This document shows positions 46,075 to 54,689 of a stretch of 64,000 bases of DNA, piece after piece. The notes beneath the pieces were generated by a model. It searched no databases, was not told the DNA's origin, and saw only the letters and a list, made by a program, of their open reading frames with translations. Each line of letters opens with the position of its first letter. Position 1 is the stretch's first letter. The DNA is taken from positions 1,808,501-1,872,500 of the forward strand of contig NZ_CP076134.1 in NCBI RefSeq assembly GCF_018736085.1, given 5' to 3'. This DNA comes from Bradyrhizobium sediminis (lineage in GTDB: Bacteria > Pseudomonadota > Alphaproteobacteria > Rhizobiales > Xanthobacteraceae). The position numbers and the translations under genes are program-made.

Positions 46075-49000
46075 ATGCCCTTCCATAGACTTCTGATCGC
46101 CAATCGCGGCGAAATCGCCATTCGTATCGCCCGTGCCGCCGGTGAAACCGGCCTTGCCACCGTCGCCATCTACCCATCGGATGACGCGCTGTCGCTGCAC
46201 GTCCGGGCCGCCGACGAAGCCCACGAAATTCCGGGGCGGGGCGCGCGCGCCTATCTCGATGTCGAAGCGGTGATCGCGGCTGCGAAGGCTGCGAATTGCG
46301 ACGCGTTGCACCCCGGCTATGGTTTTCTCAGCGAGAATTCGTTGCTGGCGCGCCGTTGCGCAGAGCAGGGGATCGTTTTCGTCGGGCCTTCCCCCGAAGC
46401 GCTCGATTTGTTCGGCGACAAGATCGAGGCCAAGCGGCTCGCCAGGCGCTGCGGCCTGCCCGTGATCGAAGGCACCACCGGCCCGACCACGCTGGAGGAG
46501 GCCAAGGCTTTCTTCGCCTCGCTCGGGGCCGGTGCGGCGATCATGATCAAGGCGGTGGCCGGCGGCGGCGGCCGCGGCATGCGGTTCGTCGAGGACGCCG
46601 CAAAGCTGGAGGAGGCCTATGCGCGTTGCCAATCCGAGGCGAAGGCCGCCTTCGGAAATTCCAACGTCTATGTCGAGCGCCTGATCCGCAAGGCGCGCCA
46701 CATCGAGGTGCAGATCATCGGCGATCACTACGGGGCGATAAGCCATTTGTGGGAACGTGAGTGCACGGTCCAGCGGCGGAACCAGAAGCTGATCGAGGTC
46801 GCACCGAGCCCCTCGCTGAGCGATGGCTTGCGTACCCGCATCATCGATGCGGCAAAGGCGCTTGCAGCCGCAGCGCATTACGACAATCTCGGCACCTTCG
46901 AATTCCTGGTTGATGGCGAGACAACCGTCGGCGATCCGGCGTTCGCCTTCATCGAGGCCAATCCGCGGCTCCAGGTCGAGCATACCGTGACCGAAGAGGT
47001 GCTGGGTGTCGATCTCGTGAAGTCGCAGCTCGCGGTCGCCGCCGGCGCTACCCTGGCCTCGCTCGGCCTGGCGCAATCGGCCGTTCCGGCGCCACGCGGC
47101 TTTGCCATGCAGCTCCGCATCAACATGGAAGTTATGGACGAGAAGGGTGCGACGAAGCCGACCGGCGGTACGCTGGCGGTGTTCGATCCGCCTTCCGGCC
47201 CGGGCGTGCGCGTCGATACTTTTGGGTATGCCGGGTACAAGACCAGTGCAGCCTTCGACTCTTTGCTGGCCAAGGTGATCGTTCATTCGCCGGCCGCAAG
47301 CTGGCCCGATGTGGTGCAGAAGGCAGCGCGCGCCTTGCGCGAATTCCGCATAGGAGGTGTCGCCACCAACATCCCGTTCATCCAGGCGGTGCTGGCGCAT
47401 CCGGATTTCGCCGCCAACCGCATTGCCACCGACTTCATCGATACCCATGTCGCCGCGCTGGTCTCCGCCACAACGGAAATCGCACGGCCGCTGTTCTTCG
47501 CTGCCGGGGAAGCGGCTCCATCTCGCAAGGTCGAAGAGCCCGCCGCCGGTCCGGCCGGATCGGTGCCGGTGGCGGCGCCCCTGCAAGGCACCATCGTCGC
47601 CATCGAGGTCTCGGAAGGGGATCTGGTGCGCCCGGGGCAGCAGATCGCCATCCTCGAATCGATGAAGATGGAGCACCTGGTCGCGGCTCCGCACGGCGGC
47701 AAGGTCACGAAGATTGGCGCCGCAAGCGGCGCGACGCTGATGCACGGCGAGACCATCCTGTTTCTCGAGCCGGCCGAGATCGAGGGCGGCGAGGTTGAAG
47801 AAGAAGCCGCCATCGATCTCGATCATATCCGCCCCGATCTTGCCGATCTCATCGCCCGCCACGCGATCACGCTCGACGAGAACCGTCCAGCCGCAGTCGA
47901 GCGCCGGCGCAAGACCAATCAGCGCACCGCGCGGGAAAATATCTCGCAACTGGTCGATGAGGGCTCGTTCGTCGAATACGGATCGCTGGCGATCGCCGCC
48001 CAGCGCCGCCGGCGCAAGCTCGATGACCTCATCAGGAACACGCCGGCCGATGGCCTGATCGCGGGCGTTGCCACCGTGAACGCGGACAAGTTCGGCGTTC
48101 AAGGTGCCCGCTGCATGGTGATCTCCTACGACTATACCGTGCTGGCCGGTACCCAGGGCCACATGAACCACAAGAAGATCGACCGCATGCTCGGCCTGGT
48201 CGAGCAATGGCGGATGCCGCTGGTATTCTATGGCGAAGGCGGCGGCGGCCGCCCGGGCGACACCGACCGGCTTGGCATGACCGGCCTCGACGGGCCGTCA
48301 TTCGTTCAGTTTGCGAAGCTCTCCGGCCTGGTGCCGGTCGTGGGCGTGGTGTCCGGCTATTGTTTCGCCGGCAACGCCGCGATGCTGGGCTGCTGCGACG
48401 TCATCATTGCGACGAAAAATGCGTCGATCGGCATGGGCGGCCCGGCGATGATCGAAGGTGGCGGTCTCGGCGTCTACCATCCTGCGGAAGTCGGGCCGGT
48501 GTCGTTTCAGGCGCCGAACGGCGTCATCGACATTCTCGTCGAGGACGAGGAGGAAGCCACCAGCGCCGCGCAGAAATACCTGTCTTACTTTCAGGGCTCA
48601 GTTGCCTCATGGAAGGCGCCGGATCAGCGCCTGCTGCGGCGCGCCATCCCCGAAAATCGCCTGCGGGTCTATGACATCCGTACGGTCATCGATCTCCTCG
48701 CGGATGAAGGATCGGTGCTCGAGATTCGCCGGGATTTCGGCGTCGGCATGATCACCGCCTTCATTCGTATCGAAGGCAAGCCGTTCGGACTGATCGCCAA
48801 CAACCCGAAGCACCTCGGCGGCGCGATCGATGCGCCGGCAGGGGACAAGGCTGCGCGCTTCATGCAGCTCTGCGATGCCTTCGACATTCCGATCGTGTCG
48901 CTGTGCGATACGCCGGGCTTCATGGTGGGACCCGAGGCCGAGAAGACGGCGATCGTGCGCCACGTCGCCCGCATGTTCGTGACCGGGGCCAGTCTGACCG

Positions 49001-49383
49001 TGCCGCTGTTTGCCGTCGTGCTGCGCAAGGGCTATGGCCTGGGCGCGCAATCCATGATCGGCGGCGGTTTCCACGCCTCCTTCTTCACGGTGGCGTGGCC
49101 GACCGGCGAGTTCGGCGGCATGGGCCTGGAGGGCTATGTCCGGCTTGGCTTCCGCAAGGAAATGGAAGCGATCCCTGATCCCGTCGAGCGGGAGAAATAC
49201 TACCAGGCCAAGGTTGCCGAGCTCTACGCCAACGGCAAGGCGACCTCGATCGCGTCCGTCCTCGAGATCGACGAAGTCATCGATCCCGCCGAGACCCGCC
49301 GCTGGATCATGGCCGGCCTCAATTCCGTGCCGAAGCCCGAACCGCGCGGCCACCGCAAGCGGCCCTGCATCGACGCCTGGTAG
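46075..49383 (+). CDS. single-chain biotin-dependent acyl-CoA carboxylase (LCC type)
   Basis: 1102 residues. Residues of about 1-450 are biotin carboxylase: LIANRGEIAIRIARAAGETG, GGGGRGMRFVED, EVQIIGDHYG and FIEANPRLQVEHTVTE. About 500-580 is the biotin carrier with biotinylation Lys 531 in ESMKMEH. About 600-1090 is the carboxyltransferase: RKTNQRTARENISQLVDEGS, GGGRPGDTDR and LCDTPGFMVGPEAEK. The same order is known from single-chain long-chain acyl-CoA carboxylases, which form homo-hexamers. Substrates range from acetyl-CoA to long acyl-CoA and cannot be decided here. It ends the operon. Confidence 0.93.
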   Translation: MPFHRLLIANRGEIAIRIARAAGETGLATVAIYPSDDALSLHVRAADEAHEIPGRGARAYLDVEAVIAAAKAANCDALHPGYGFLSENSLLARRCAEQGIVFVGPSPEALDLFGDKIEAKRLARRCGLPVIEGTTGPTTLEEAKAFFASLGAGAAIMIKAVAGGGGRGMRFVEDAAKLEEAYARCQSEAKAAFGNSNVYVERLIRKARHIEVQIIGDHYGAISHLWERECTVQRRNQKLIEVAPSPSLSDGLRTRIIDAAKALAAAAHYDNLGTFEFLVDGETTVGDPAFAFIEANPRLQVEHTVTEEVLGVDLVKSQLAVAAGATLASLGLAQSAVPAPRGFAMQLRINMEVMDEKGATKPTGGTLAVFDPPSGPGVRVDTFGYAGYKTSAAFDSLLAKVIVHSPAASWPDVVQKAARALREFRIGGVATNIPFIQAVLAHPDFAANRIATDFIDTHVAALVSATTEIARPLFFAAGEAAPSRKVEEPAAGPAGSVPVAAPLQGTIVAIEVSEGDLVRPGQQIAILESMKMEHLVAAPHGGKVTKIGAASGATLMHGETILFLEPAEIEGGEVEEEAAIDLDHIRPDLADLIARHAITLDENRPAAVERRRKTNQRTARENISQLVDEGSFVEYGSLAIAAQRRRRKLDDLIRNTPADGLIAGVATVNADKFGVQGARCMVISYDYTVLAGTQGHMNHKKIDRMLGLVEQWRMPLVFYGEGGGGRPGDTDRLGMTGLDGPSFVQFAKLSGLVPVVGVVSGYCFAGNAAMLGCCDVIIATKNASIGMGGPAMIEGGGLGVYHPAEVGPVSFQAPNGVIDILVEDEEEATSAAQKYLSYFQGSVASWKAPDQRLLRRAIPENRLRVYDIRTVIDLLADEGSVLEIRRDFGVGMITAFIRIEGKPFGLIANNPKHLGGAIDAPAGDKAARFMQLCDAFDIPIVSLCDTPGFMVGPEAEKTAIVRHVARMFVTGASLTVPLFAVVLRKGYGLGAQSMIGGGFHASFFTVAWPTGEFGGMGLEGYVRLGFRKEMEAIPDPVEREKYYQAKVAELYANGKATSIASVLEIDEVIDPAETRRWIMAGLNSVPKPEPRGHRKRPCIDAW

Positions 49384-49482
49384 CATAGCGAGCCTCTTCA
49401 GGCTTGCTGTGCCGATGAAGTCTGTCGTGAGGGCAGATTTCCGTCAGGACTGCCAGCATCGCTGCAGACGCGTCCGTTCGCG

Positions 49483-49641
49483 TGCGATCTCGAAAATTGC
49501 GTCGTCGATCTGACATCGGCGGATGGTCATTTCGCGCAGTCAGGGGCGGATGTCGTCATTTCAGATGGAACCAGTATCATCGCGACGTTGCAGAACGTCT
49601 CGCTTGCCGCCCTTCATGCCAACGACTTCATGTTTTCGTGA
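49483..49641 (+). pseudogene. 3' remnant of an RTX/haemolysin-type calcium-binding protein gene
   Basis: The plus frame ending at the TGA 49641 reads DVVISDGTSIIATLQNVSLA, then ALHANDFMFS. This is the recognisable closing segment of rhizobial RTX-type secreted proteins (VxxxDGTxxxxLxNVxxxxLxxxDFxF). No GGxGxD nonapeptide repeats precede it. Upstream the frame is open to the carboxylase TAG stop but does not look protein-like. It is followed by a strong terminator, as the end of a lost gene would be. The identification rests on about 30 residues. Confidence 0.5.
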
Positions 49642-49662
49642 TCCGTGGCCCGAAAAGGCTTC

Positions 49663-49692
49663 GCTGCCGCCTCAAGGGGCGGCAGCTTTTTT
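49663..49692 (+). terminator. rho-independent terminator
   Basis: GCTGCCGCC (49663-49671), loop TCAAGG, GGCGGCAGC (49678-49686), then TTTTTT. A perfect 9-bp GC-rich stem with a six-T tail. It ends transcription of the RTX remnant or of the whole 38-49 kb operon. Confidence 0.88.
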
Positions 49693-49716
49693 CTGGGTGC
49701 TGAGATTGTTTTGGCT

Positions 49717-49863
49717 TCACCAGTAGGCCGCCCTGCGGGATTGCGAGGCCATCACCTGATTTGCGTCAGTTGAGCGGACGCCAGTATCAATTTTATACAA
49801 TACGACGCCATGTGCCAGGGCAATGCCGGCGATGGCGCATATCAGTAAGATTCGATTCAACAC
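49717..49863 (-). CDS. small hypothetical membrane protein
   Basis: 48 residues from GTG 49863: VLNRILLICAIAGIALAHGV, then YKIDTGVRST and a polar tail ending AAYW. One membrane span near residues 4-22 with a short cytoplasmic start. AGAGGAGCGAATC just before the GTG is a strong ribosome-binding site, which favours a real gene. The downstream neighbour is the terminator above. No family was recognised. Confidence 0.5.
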   Translation of the reverse strand: MLNRILLICAIAGIALAHGVVLYKIDTGVRSTDANQVMASQSRRAAYW

Positions 49864-50023
49864 GATTCGCTCCTCTGGAATAGCGGAGCCACAGATAGGT
49901 TTCGATCGGCTCGTCGTCCTCCCCCATTCGAACGAAATCCGATTACAATATTTTGATCCGCGGGCGAGGTTGACACGGCGGCCGCCTGCCGCCGTGTCAA
50001 GCAAGTATCCGGAAGGAGAGGGG

Positions 50024-51154
50024 TCAGTTCGCCAGCGGCGTGGAGAAGCCTGCAACGAGCTTGACCAGATCGGCCTGGCGGCCGACGCCGGTCTTTTCGA
50101 ACAACCGGCTGAGGTGGGTCTTGACGGTGGTGGCTGCAACGCCGAAAGACGCGGCCACCTCGGGAACGCCGCCGATGTCGACGATGGCAAGCAGGACGCG
50201 CAGCTCGGTAGGCGTCAGCTTGTACATCTCGCCGATGACCTCGGCAGGCGAGGACTCGAGAGCGGCCTTTCGGACGAACAATGCGGCGACCGCATTGTAG
50301 GCAAGGCTGGCGCCGCGCCGCGCACCGGAGGTCAGCGGCAACACATGGGCGATGTAGCGTTCGCCATTATGCGCGGTCAACGGCAGCGCTGTCCCCTTGA
50401 CGCCGAGAACGGTGTCACCCGCGCTCGCGGCGACGAGGATATCGCGCAAGGCTGCGTTGGTCGCCGCGTCGCCGGCGACAAGCTGTCCGCAGGCGGTTTT
50501 GCGGAGGAAATCGGTGGCCTCAAGAAGGGCGCCGCCGGCGGAGTTGGCATGGACAATGCGGCCGCTGGCGTCGACCAGGACCATGCCGGCACTCAGCCCA
50601 TCGAAGATATCCGTAAAGCATATCGCCTCGGCTTCCTTGTGATGGATGGTCTTGCCGATCAGCAGCGCACGACGCACGTGGGGAATGACGAGCGCCATGC
50701 GATGGCGCATTTGGTCATCGACCAAGCCGCTCGTCTCCTGCCGCGCAACGCTGAGGAACGTGCAGCTCGTCGCCGACTTATCGATCACCGCGCTCGCAAT
50801 GTCGCCCCAGCCATGCGGCCGCGCCCACTCGCGATAGAAGCGGCCGCGGCGAAATTCATCATAGGGCACGAGATCTTCCGCGCTTACGATCTGATCGATG
50901 CCGGCGGACATCGGATCCGCCGTCGAATCGAGCTTCGGATAGCTCTCCGAATAGGCCTGCAGGGTCTCGGGATCATTCCCGATGTAACAGTAGAGATTCT
51001 CGGAATCGTTCAGGGCATGTTTCGATAGGAGGCTGCCCGAATGGCCACCGGTAAAGCCGGCAATTCTGTCGAGAACATCGGTTCGTAGGTCGGGGTCGAA
51101 TACGGCGTCATAGATATCGCCGATCAGTGCGGAAAGCTGCTTTCTATCATCCAT
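50024..51154 (-). CDS. LuxR-family transcriptional regulator
   Basis: 376 residues. The N-terminal two thirds form a sensor-like region, with a PAS-like segment around SAGMVLVDASGRIVHANSAG near residue 195. The C-terminal 65 residues form a LuxR helix-turn-helix: LTPTELRVLLAIVDIGGVPEV, then ATTVKTHLSRLFEKTGVGRQ. The N-terminal part lacks a recognisable autoinducer domain. It is solitary, and its target is not evident. This architecture is common among Bradyrhizobium orphan LuxR regulators, whose signals are unknown. Confidence 0.88.
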   Translation of the reverse strand: MDDRKQLSALIGDIYDAVFDPDLRTDVLDRIAGFTGGHSGSLLSKHALNDSENLYCYIGNDPETLQAYSESYPKLDSTADPMSAGIDQIVSAEDLVPYDEFRRGRFYREWARPHGWGDIASAVIDKSATSCTFLSVARQETSGLVDDQMRHRMALVIPHVRRALLIGKTIHHKEAEAICFTDIFDGLSAGMVLVDASGRIVHANSAGGALLEATDFLRKTACGQLVAGDAATNAALRDILVAASAGDTVLGVKGTALPLTAHNGERYIAHVLPLTSGARRGASLAYNAVAALFVRKAALESSPAEVIGEMYKLTPTELRVLLAIVDIGGVPEVAASFGVAATTVKTHLSRLFEKTGVGRQADLVKLVAGFSTPLAN

Positions 51155-51471
51155 TATTAGTTGTCCCAGGGAAAATGACGTGGAAGGAAATAACGGTCGC
51201 GTCCCGTCGCCGAGACATTACGATTCAGTGGCATTTCCGTGGCAGGTCAAGCCGGGCACGTCATTGCGTGGCGCAAAACGGCTAGGCGACGCTTCAAATT
51301 AACGTGTCGGTGTGGGAGCTGGATTCTCCAGACGCGACGGCATCCTCCAATCGGAGGAGGCGGAGATCCGTTCAAGAAATCGTAATCGCTTGTCGTCTGA
51401 CCGAATGACGACCGGGAGCCGGCTGGACTCTATGTTCGAGGGATACGCAACATAGCAAGCGAGGCAGGCCG
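51155..51471. other. intergenic region, nothing recognised
   Basis: 317 bp between the LuxR-type gene start and the small plus-strand gene at 51472. No protein-like frame, terminator or strong palindrome was seen. It should hold both divergent promoters. Confidence 0.5.
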
Positions 51472-51756
51472 ATGCACGCATACAGCAACGAAGCTACGCG
51501 GTCATCCGAGCCGATGGTGGTCGCAACGCGACGGAGCGGGCGGAAGCGGCGAATCCTTTCCCGGCTGCGCAGTTTCGGACGCTTCGCTGGATCACGCATG
51601 AGCGGGATATGGACAGGTCTGATCAGGGCGCTTCATGACTCGCGACGCCGGTCGGCGGTGGGCATAATGGCGCAGTACCGGCATCTCATCCAGGACGATA
51701 GTTGTGCCGATTGCAAGGGGCCTCAGACCCGGTCGTCCGATTTTGCAGAGCGATAA
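51472..51756 (+). CDS. small basic hypothetical protein
   Basis: 94 residues. A basic, Ser/Arg-rich start leads into SRMSGIWTGLIRALHDSRRR, then SAVGIMAQYRHLI. That helix resembles short conserved rhizobial proteins (a DUF1127-like pattern of aromatic, Arg and HLI). ATG 51472 is preceded by GAGGCAGGCCG. Another small gene starts 4 bp after its stop, and the two probably share a transcript. Function unknown. Confidence 0.6.
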   Translation: MHAYSNEATRSSEPMVVATRRSGRKRRILSRLRSFGRFAGSRMSGIWTGLIRALHDSRRRSAVGIMAQYRHLIQDDSCADCKGPQTRSSDFAER

Positions 51757-51760
51757 CGCG

Positions 51761-51892
51761 ATGCCGTGGCGACCTTGTTTCGTGCTGGCGGCCCTGATGG
51801 TCATCTTCGCATTCGCGCATATACTGACGCTGCAAAGACTAAATGCAATGCAGAATGAGAACCCGACTGCGGTCGGCAGGCTGGCTGACTAA
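51761..51892 (+). CDS. small hypothetical membrane protein
   Basis: 43 residues: MPWRPCFVLAALMVIFAFAH, then a polar tail LQRLNAMQNENPTAVGRLAD. One N-terminal membrane span followed by a short hydrophilic segment. It begins 4 bp after the stop of the preceding small gene, which supports coupling, although the ribosome-binding site is weak. Its topology is similar to the 49717-49863 protein. Confidence 0.45.
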   Translation: MPWRPCFVLAALMVIFAFAHILTLQRLNAMQNENPTAVGRLAD

Positions 51893-51934
51893 ATCCCGCC
51901 GGGTGCACACCGCCCGCTGCGCCCGGAATCCTGC

Positions 51935-53470
51935 CTAGAGGGGCAATCCGACGCTGTGCAGCGCATCGAAAACCCGGTCGCAATAGGATTGCGGCAGCGG
52001 TGGCAGACCTTGTTGCACGTCAGTGATGGTCAGCTCCGGGTAGTCCTCCCGCAGCGCAGTTACGCTGCGGCGGGCTTCGGATTCATCCCCGATCAGTACA
52101 TAAGCGGGACACATGGTGCGGTGGATCCAGGTCGCCGACGGATGCTCGGTTAGCGCGCGTTGCTGCCAATGGGCGGCTTCCGAATAGCGCCCGGACTCGA
52201 AATGGGCGCAGCCGATCCCAACCATGCTGTTGAAGGCGAGACTGTCATGGGGCGCGAGGTCGAGCGCTATCTTGAACCGCTCGATCCCCGAGTCCGCGTC
52301 GCCGTTGTAAACGTCGATCCATCCGCTGCGGCTCCAGGCCCAGGCGGAACCGCCGTCGATCGAGAGCGCCTTGCGGATGATCAGATTCGCGGCATCGAGG
52401 TCGTGCAGGAAGGTGAGGGCGTTGCCCAGCACGGCAAGCACGGTGGCGTCCCCGCCAAGACTTTGCGCCTTCCGTGCCAGTTCAGCGCTTCGCGCGCGGT
52501 CTTCGGTCGGAGTCGTGGCGAAGTGATAGACCACGCGCTGCCCATATGCCCATGCCGCGAGCGCGGTCGCCAGTGCATGACCGGGGTCGCGTTTCATCGC
52601 CCGTTCGAGCAAGTCCAGCGCGTACGCGTTGCCTTCGGCATTGAGCGAAAGAACGAAGGGCATCGCCCGCAGCGCCAGGTCGTGCGGACTCAGATCGGCG
52701 TCCGGCTTGCGGCCGGCGCGATCGATTTCCGCCAGGCGCAGGCATGGTTGCATCGCCGCCACGATTTTGGTGGCGAGATGCTCGTCGAGGGTGGTGTCAT
52801 CTCCTGGCGGGCCATCGGACCGATGCGCGGTCAGGTGACGGCCGGTTTCGGCATCGATTAGCCGGAGGGTCAGGTGTGTTTGTCGATCCGATCCGTTGAT
52901 CGTGCCCACGAGATGGTAGCGCGCCGCGCCGGGTTGACGGGTAACGATGGCGCCGGCCCGGTTCAGCGCAGTGGTGAGCTCATCGGCGATACTGCGCGCG
53001 ATGCCGCCGTGTTCCGGGGCGGCGTCGATCGGGCCGAGCGCGACCATGGGCTGGTCGCGGCTGGAGACGAAAGAGGCAGGCATCGCCGAGAGCGCATCGT
53101 TGAAGACGGCCTGCCGCTTCAAGGTCTGCGACGGCGTTTCGCCGAACTGGCGGCGATAGTCGACGGAAAACCGCCCGAAATGCGGGAAGCCGCAACGCAG
53201 GGCGACATCCATCACCTTGGCGTCGGGCAGGCCCTGCAGCAGTTCGCGGCGCGCGCTCTCGAACCGGACGTCGCGGAGGGCGGCGCGGGGCGTCTTGCCG
53301 AGAAACAGCCGGAATTGCCGCTGCAGCGTACGGCTGGACAAGCCCGCCGCCCCGGCCAGTTCGGTCACGCTCCAGTCGCGCCCGGGATTGCCGCGCATGG
53401 CATCAAGCGCGCGGCGGACGCCGCGCGGCAGCGGCGCCGAGTTCGAAGTTCCGTGGGCGCATGCATTCAT
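51935..53470 (-). CDS. AraC-type helix-turn-helix regulator with TPR-like C-terminus
   Basis: 511 residues. An N-terminal AraC domain (about 20-125) has WSVTELAGAAGLSSRTLQRQFRLFLGKTP and VMDVALRCGFPHFGRFSVDYRRQFGETPS. A middle TolB-like segment follows, with RSIADELTTALNRAGAI and YHLVGTINGSDRQTHLTLRLIDAETG. The last 280 residues contain tetratricopeptide-like repeats, e.g. NALTFLHDLDAANLIIRKALSIDG. The usual TolB-TPR regulators carry an OmpR-type winged helix instead, so the AraC version is unusual. It is divergent from a methyltransferase gene. Confidence 0.85.
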   Translation of the reverse strand: MNACAHGTSNSAPLPRGVRRALDAMRGNPGRDWSVTELAGAAGLSSRTLQRQFRLFLGKTPRAALRDVRFESARRELLQGLPDAKVMDVALRCGFPHFGRFSVDYRRQFGETPSQTLKRQAVFNDALSAMPASFVSSRDQPMVALGPIDAAPEHGGIARSIADELTTALNRAGAIVTRQPGAARYHLVGTINGSDRQTHLTLRLIDAETGRHLTAHRSDGPPGDDTTLDEHLATKIVAAMQPCLRLAEIDRAGRKPDADLSPHDLALRAMPFVLSLNAEGNAYALDLLERAMKRDPGHALATALAAWAYGQRVVYHFATTPTEDRARSAELARKAQSLGGDATVLAVLGNALTFLHDLDAANLIIRKALSIDGGSAWAWSRSGWIDVYNGDADSGIERFKIALDLAPHDSLAFNSMVGIGCAHFESGRYSEAAHWQQRALTEHPSATWIHRTMCPAYVLIGDESEARRSVTALREDYPELTITDVQQGLPPLPQSYCDRVFDALHSVGLPL

Positions 53471-53729
53471 GGAGACACTCCGGCGATATGACTGTGAACA
53501 CCGATGGCGGTGAAAAATTTCATATTCGGGATAGCCCTGTCGCGAACTGGATAGAGACGGGATGCCTCTTGGACTAGGTCTGCGGAACCGGGATTAGGTT
53601 CAGCTCAGGAGCAATTTTAGCGACAAGGGTCTGATCCCGATCTGCGGAACATTGAGCATTGCGGGCAGCGCCGATTGCGGCGAGCCAAAAGCACCAGCAT
53701 CACCATCAAACTTGAACGGAGAAACAGTC

Positions 53730-54572
53730 ATGGTTGCATCCACGGCAGTGCAGGACACCCAGCCCAGCCCAGTCGATCTGGGGGCTCTCAAAACACGCCA
53801 GCAAGGCGCCTGGTCTTCCGGCGATTATGCGGTGGTCGGAACCACGCTTCAGATCGTCGGCGAGGAACTGTGCGAAGCCCTCGATCTTCACGCCGGGCAG
53901 AAGGTTCTCGATGTCGCCGCCGGTAACGGCAACGTCACGCTCGCCGCGGCCCGCCGCTGGTGCGACGTGGTATCGACGGACTATGTGCCGAGCCTGCTCG
54001 AACGCGGCCGGCTCCGCGCCACGGCCGACGGTTTGTCGATCGAGTTCAAGGAAGCCGACGCGGAGGCGCTGCCTTTTGCCGATGGCAGCTTCGATGCGGT
54101 GGTCTCGACCTTCGGCGTCATGTTCACGCCCGACCAGGACAAGGCGGCGGCGGAATTGCTCAGGGTATGCAGGAGCAAGGGCAAGATCGGCCTCGCCAAC
54201 TGGACGCCCGAAGGCTTCATCGGGCAGCTGTTCAAGACGCTTGGCAAGTACTTGCCACCGCCGGCCGGTGCGAAGTCGCCCGCGTTGTGGGGGACCCGGG
54301 CACGGATTGCGGAAATGTTCGGACCTTCAGCCCTCGTCATCGAGGCCGAGCCACGCAACTTCGTGTTCCGCTACCGGTCGCCGGAGCACTTCATGGAGAT
54401 CTTCAAGAGCTATTACGGCCCGATACTCAAGGCCTTCGCCGCACTCGATGCCGCCGGCCAGCAGGGGCTGCGAAACGACCTGCTCGCGCTGATCGGGCGG
54501 ATGAACCGCGCCGAGGACGGCACGATGGTCGTTCCGAGCGAATACCTCGAAATCGTGATCGCCAGGCGCTGA
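53730..54572 (+). CDS. class I SAM-dependent methyltransferase
   Basis: 280 residues. The SAM site is VLDVAAGNGNVTLAAARRW, and DAEALPFADGSFDAVVSTFGVMFTPD gives motifs II-III. It resembles UbiE/COQ5-like enzymes with broad small-molecule substrates. ATG 53730 follows CGGAGAAACAGTC. It is divergent from the AraC-TPR regulator, which may control it, and is followed by an alpha/beta hydrolase in the same direction 117 bp later. Confidence 0.87.
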   Translation: MVASTAVQDTQPSPVDLGALKTRQQGAWSSGDYAVVGTTLQIVGEELCEALDLHAGQKVLDVAAGNGNVTLAAARRWCDVVSTDYVPSLLERGRLRATADGLSIEFKEADAEALPFADGSFDAVVSTFGVMFTPDQDKAAAELLRVCRSKGKIGLANWTPEGFIGQLFKTLGKYLPPPAGAKSPALWGTRARIAEMFGPSALVIEAEPRNFVFRYRSPEHFMEIFKSYYGPILKAFAALDAAGQQGLRNDLLALIGRMNRAEDGTMVVPSEYLEIVIARR

Positions 54573-54689
54573 TCCGGCTTTCTCCTGGCGAGGAAGTTCG
54601 CGCAGGCCGGCCGCCGGGCATCCGGCGGCCTTGCCTCGGCGCAATGCCATCCGCAGAGCTTGTCCGTTCTTGAAGGAATTGCTCGGACC

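Noticed and set aside
45997..48207. Minus-strand open frame of 736 codons across the permease and carboxylase genes
   Set aside because: The opposite strand encodes clear biotin carboxylase motifs. The frame is an artefact of high GC codon use.
49384..49641. Stop-codon read-through extension of the carboxylase, because the frame stays open after its TAG
   Set aside because: The carboxylase domain is complete before the stop. The extension resembles a different (RTX-type) family and has no linking sequence.
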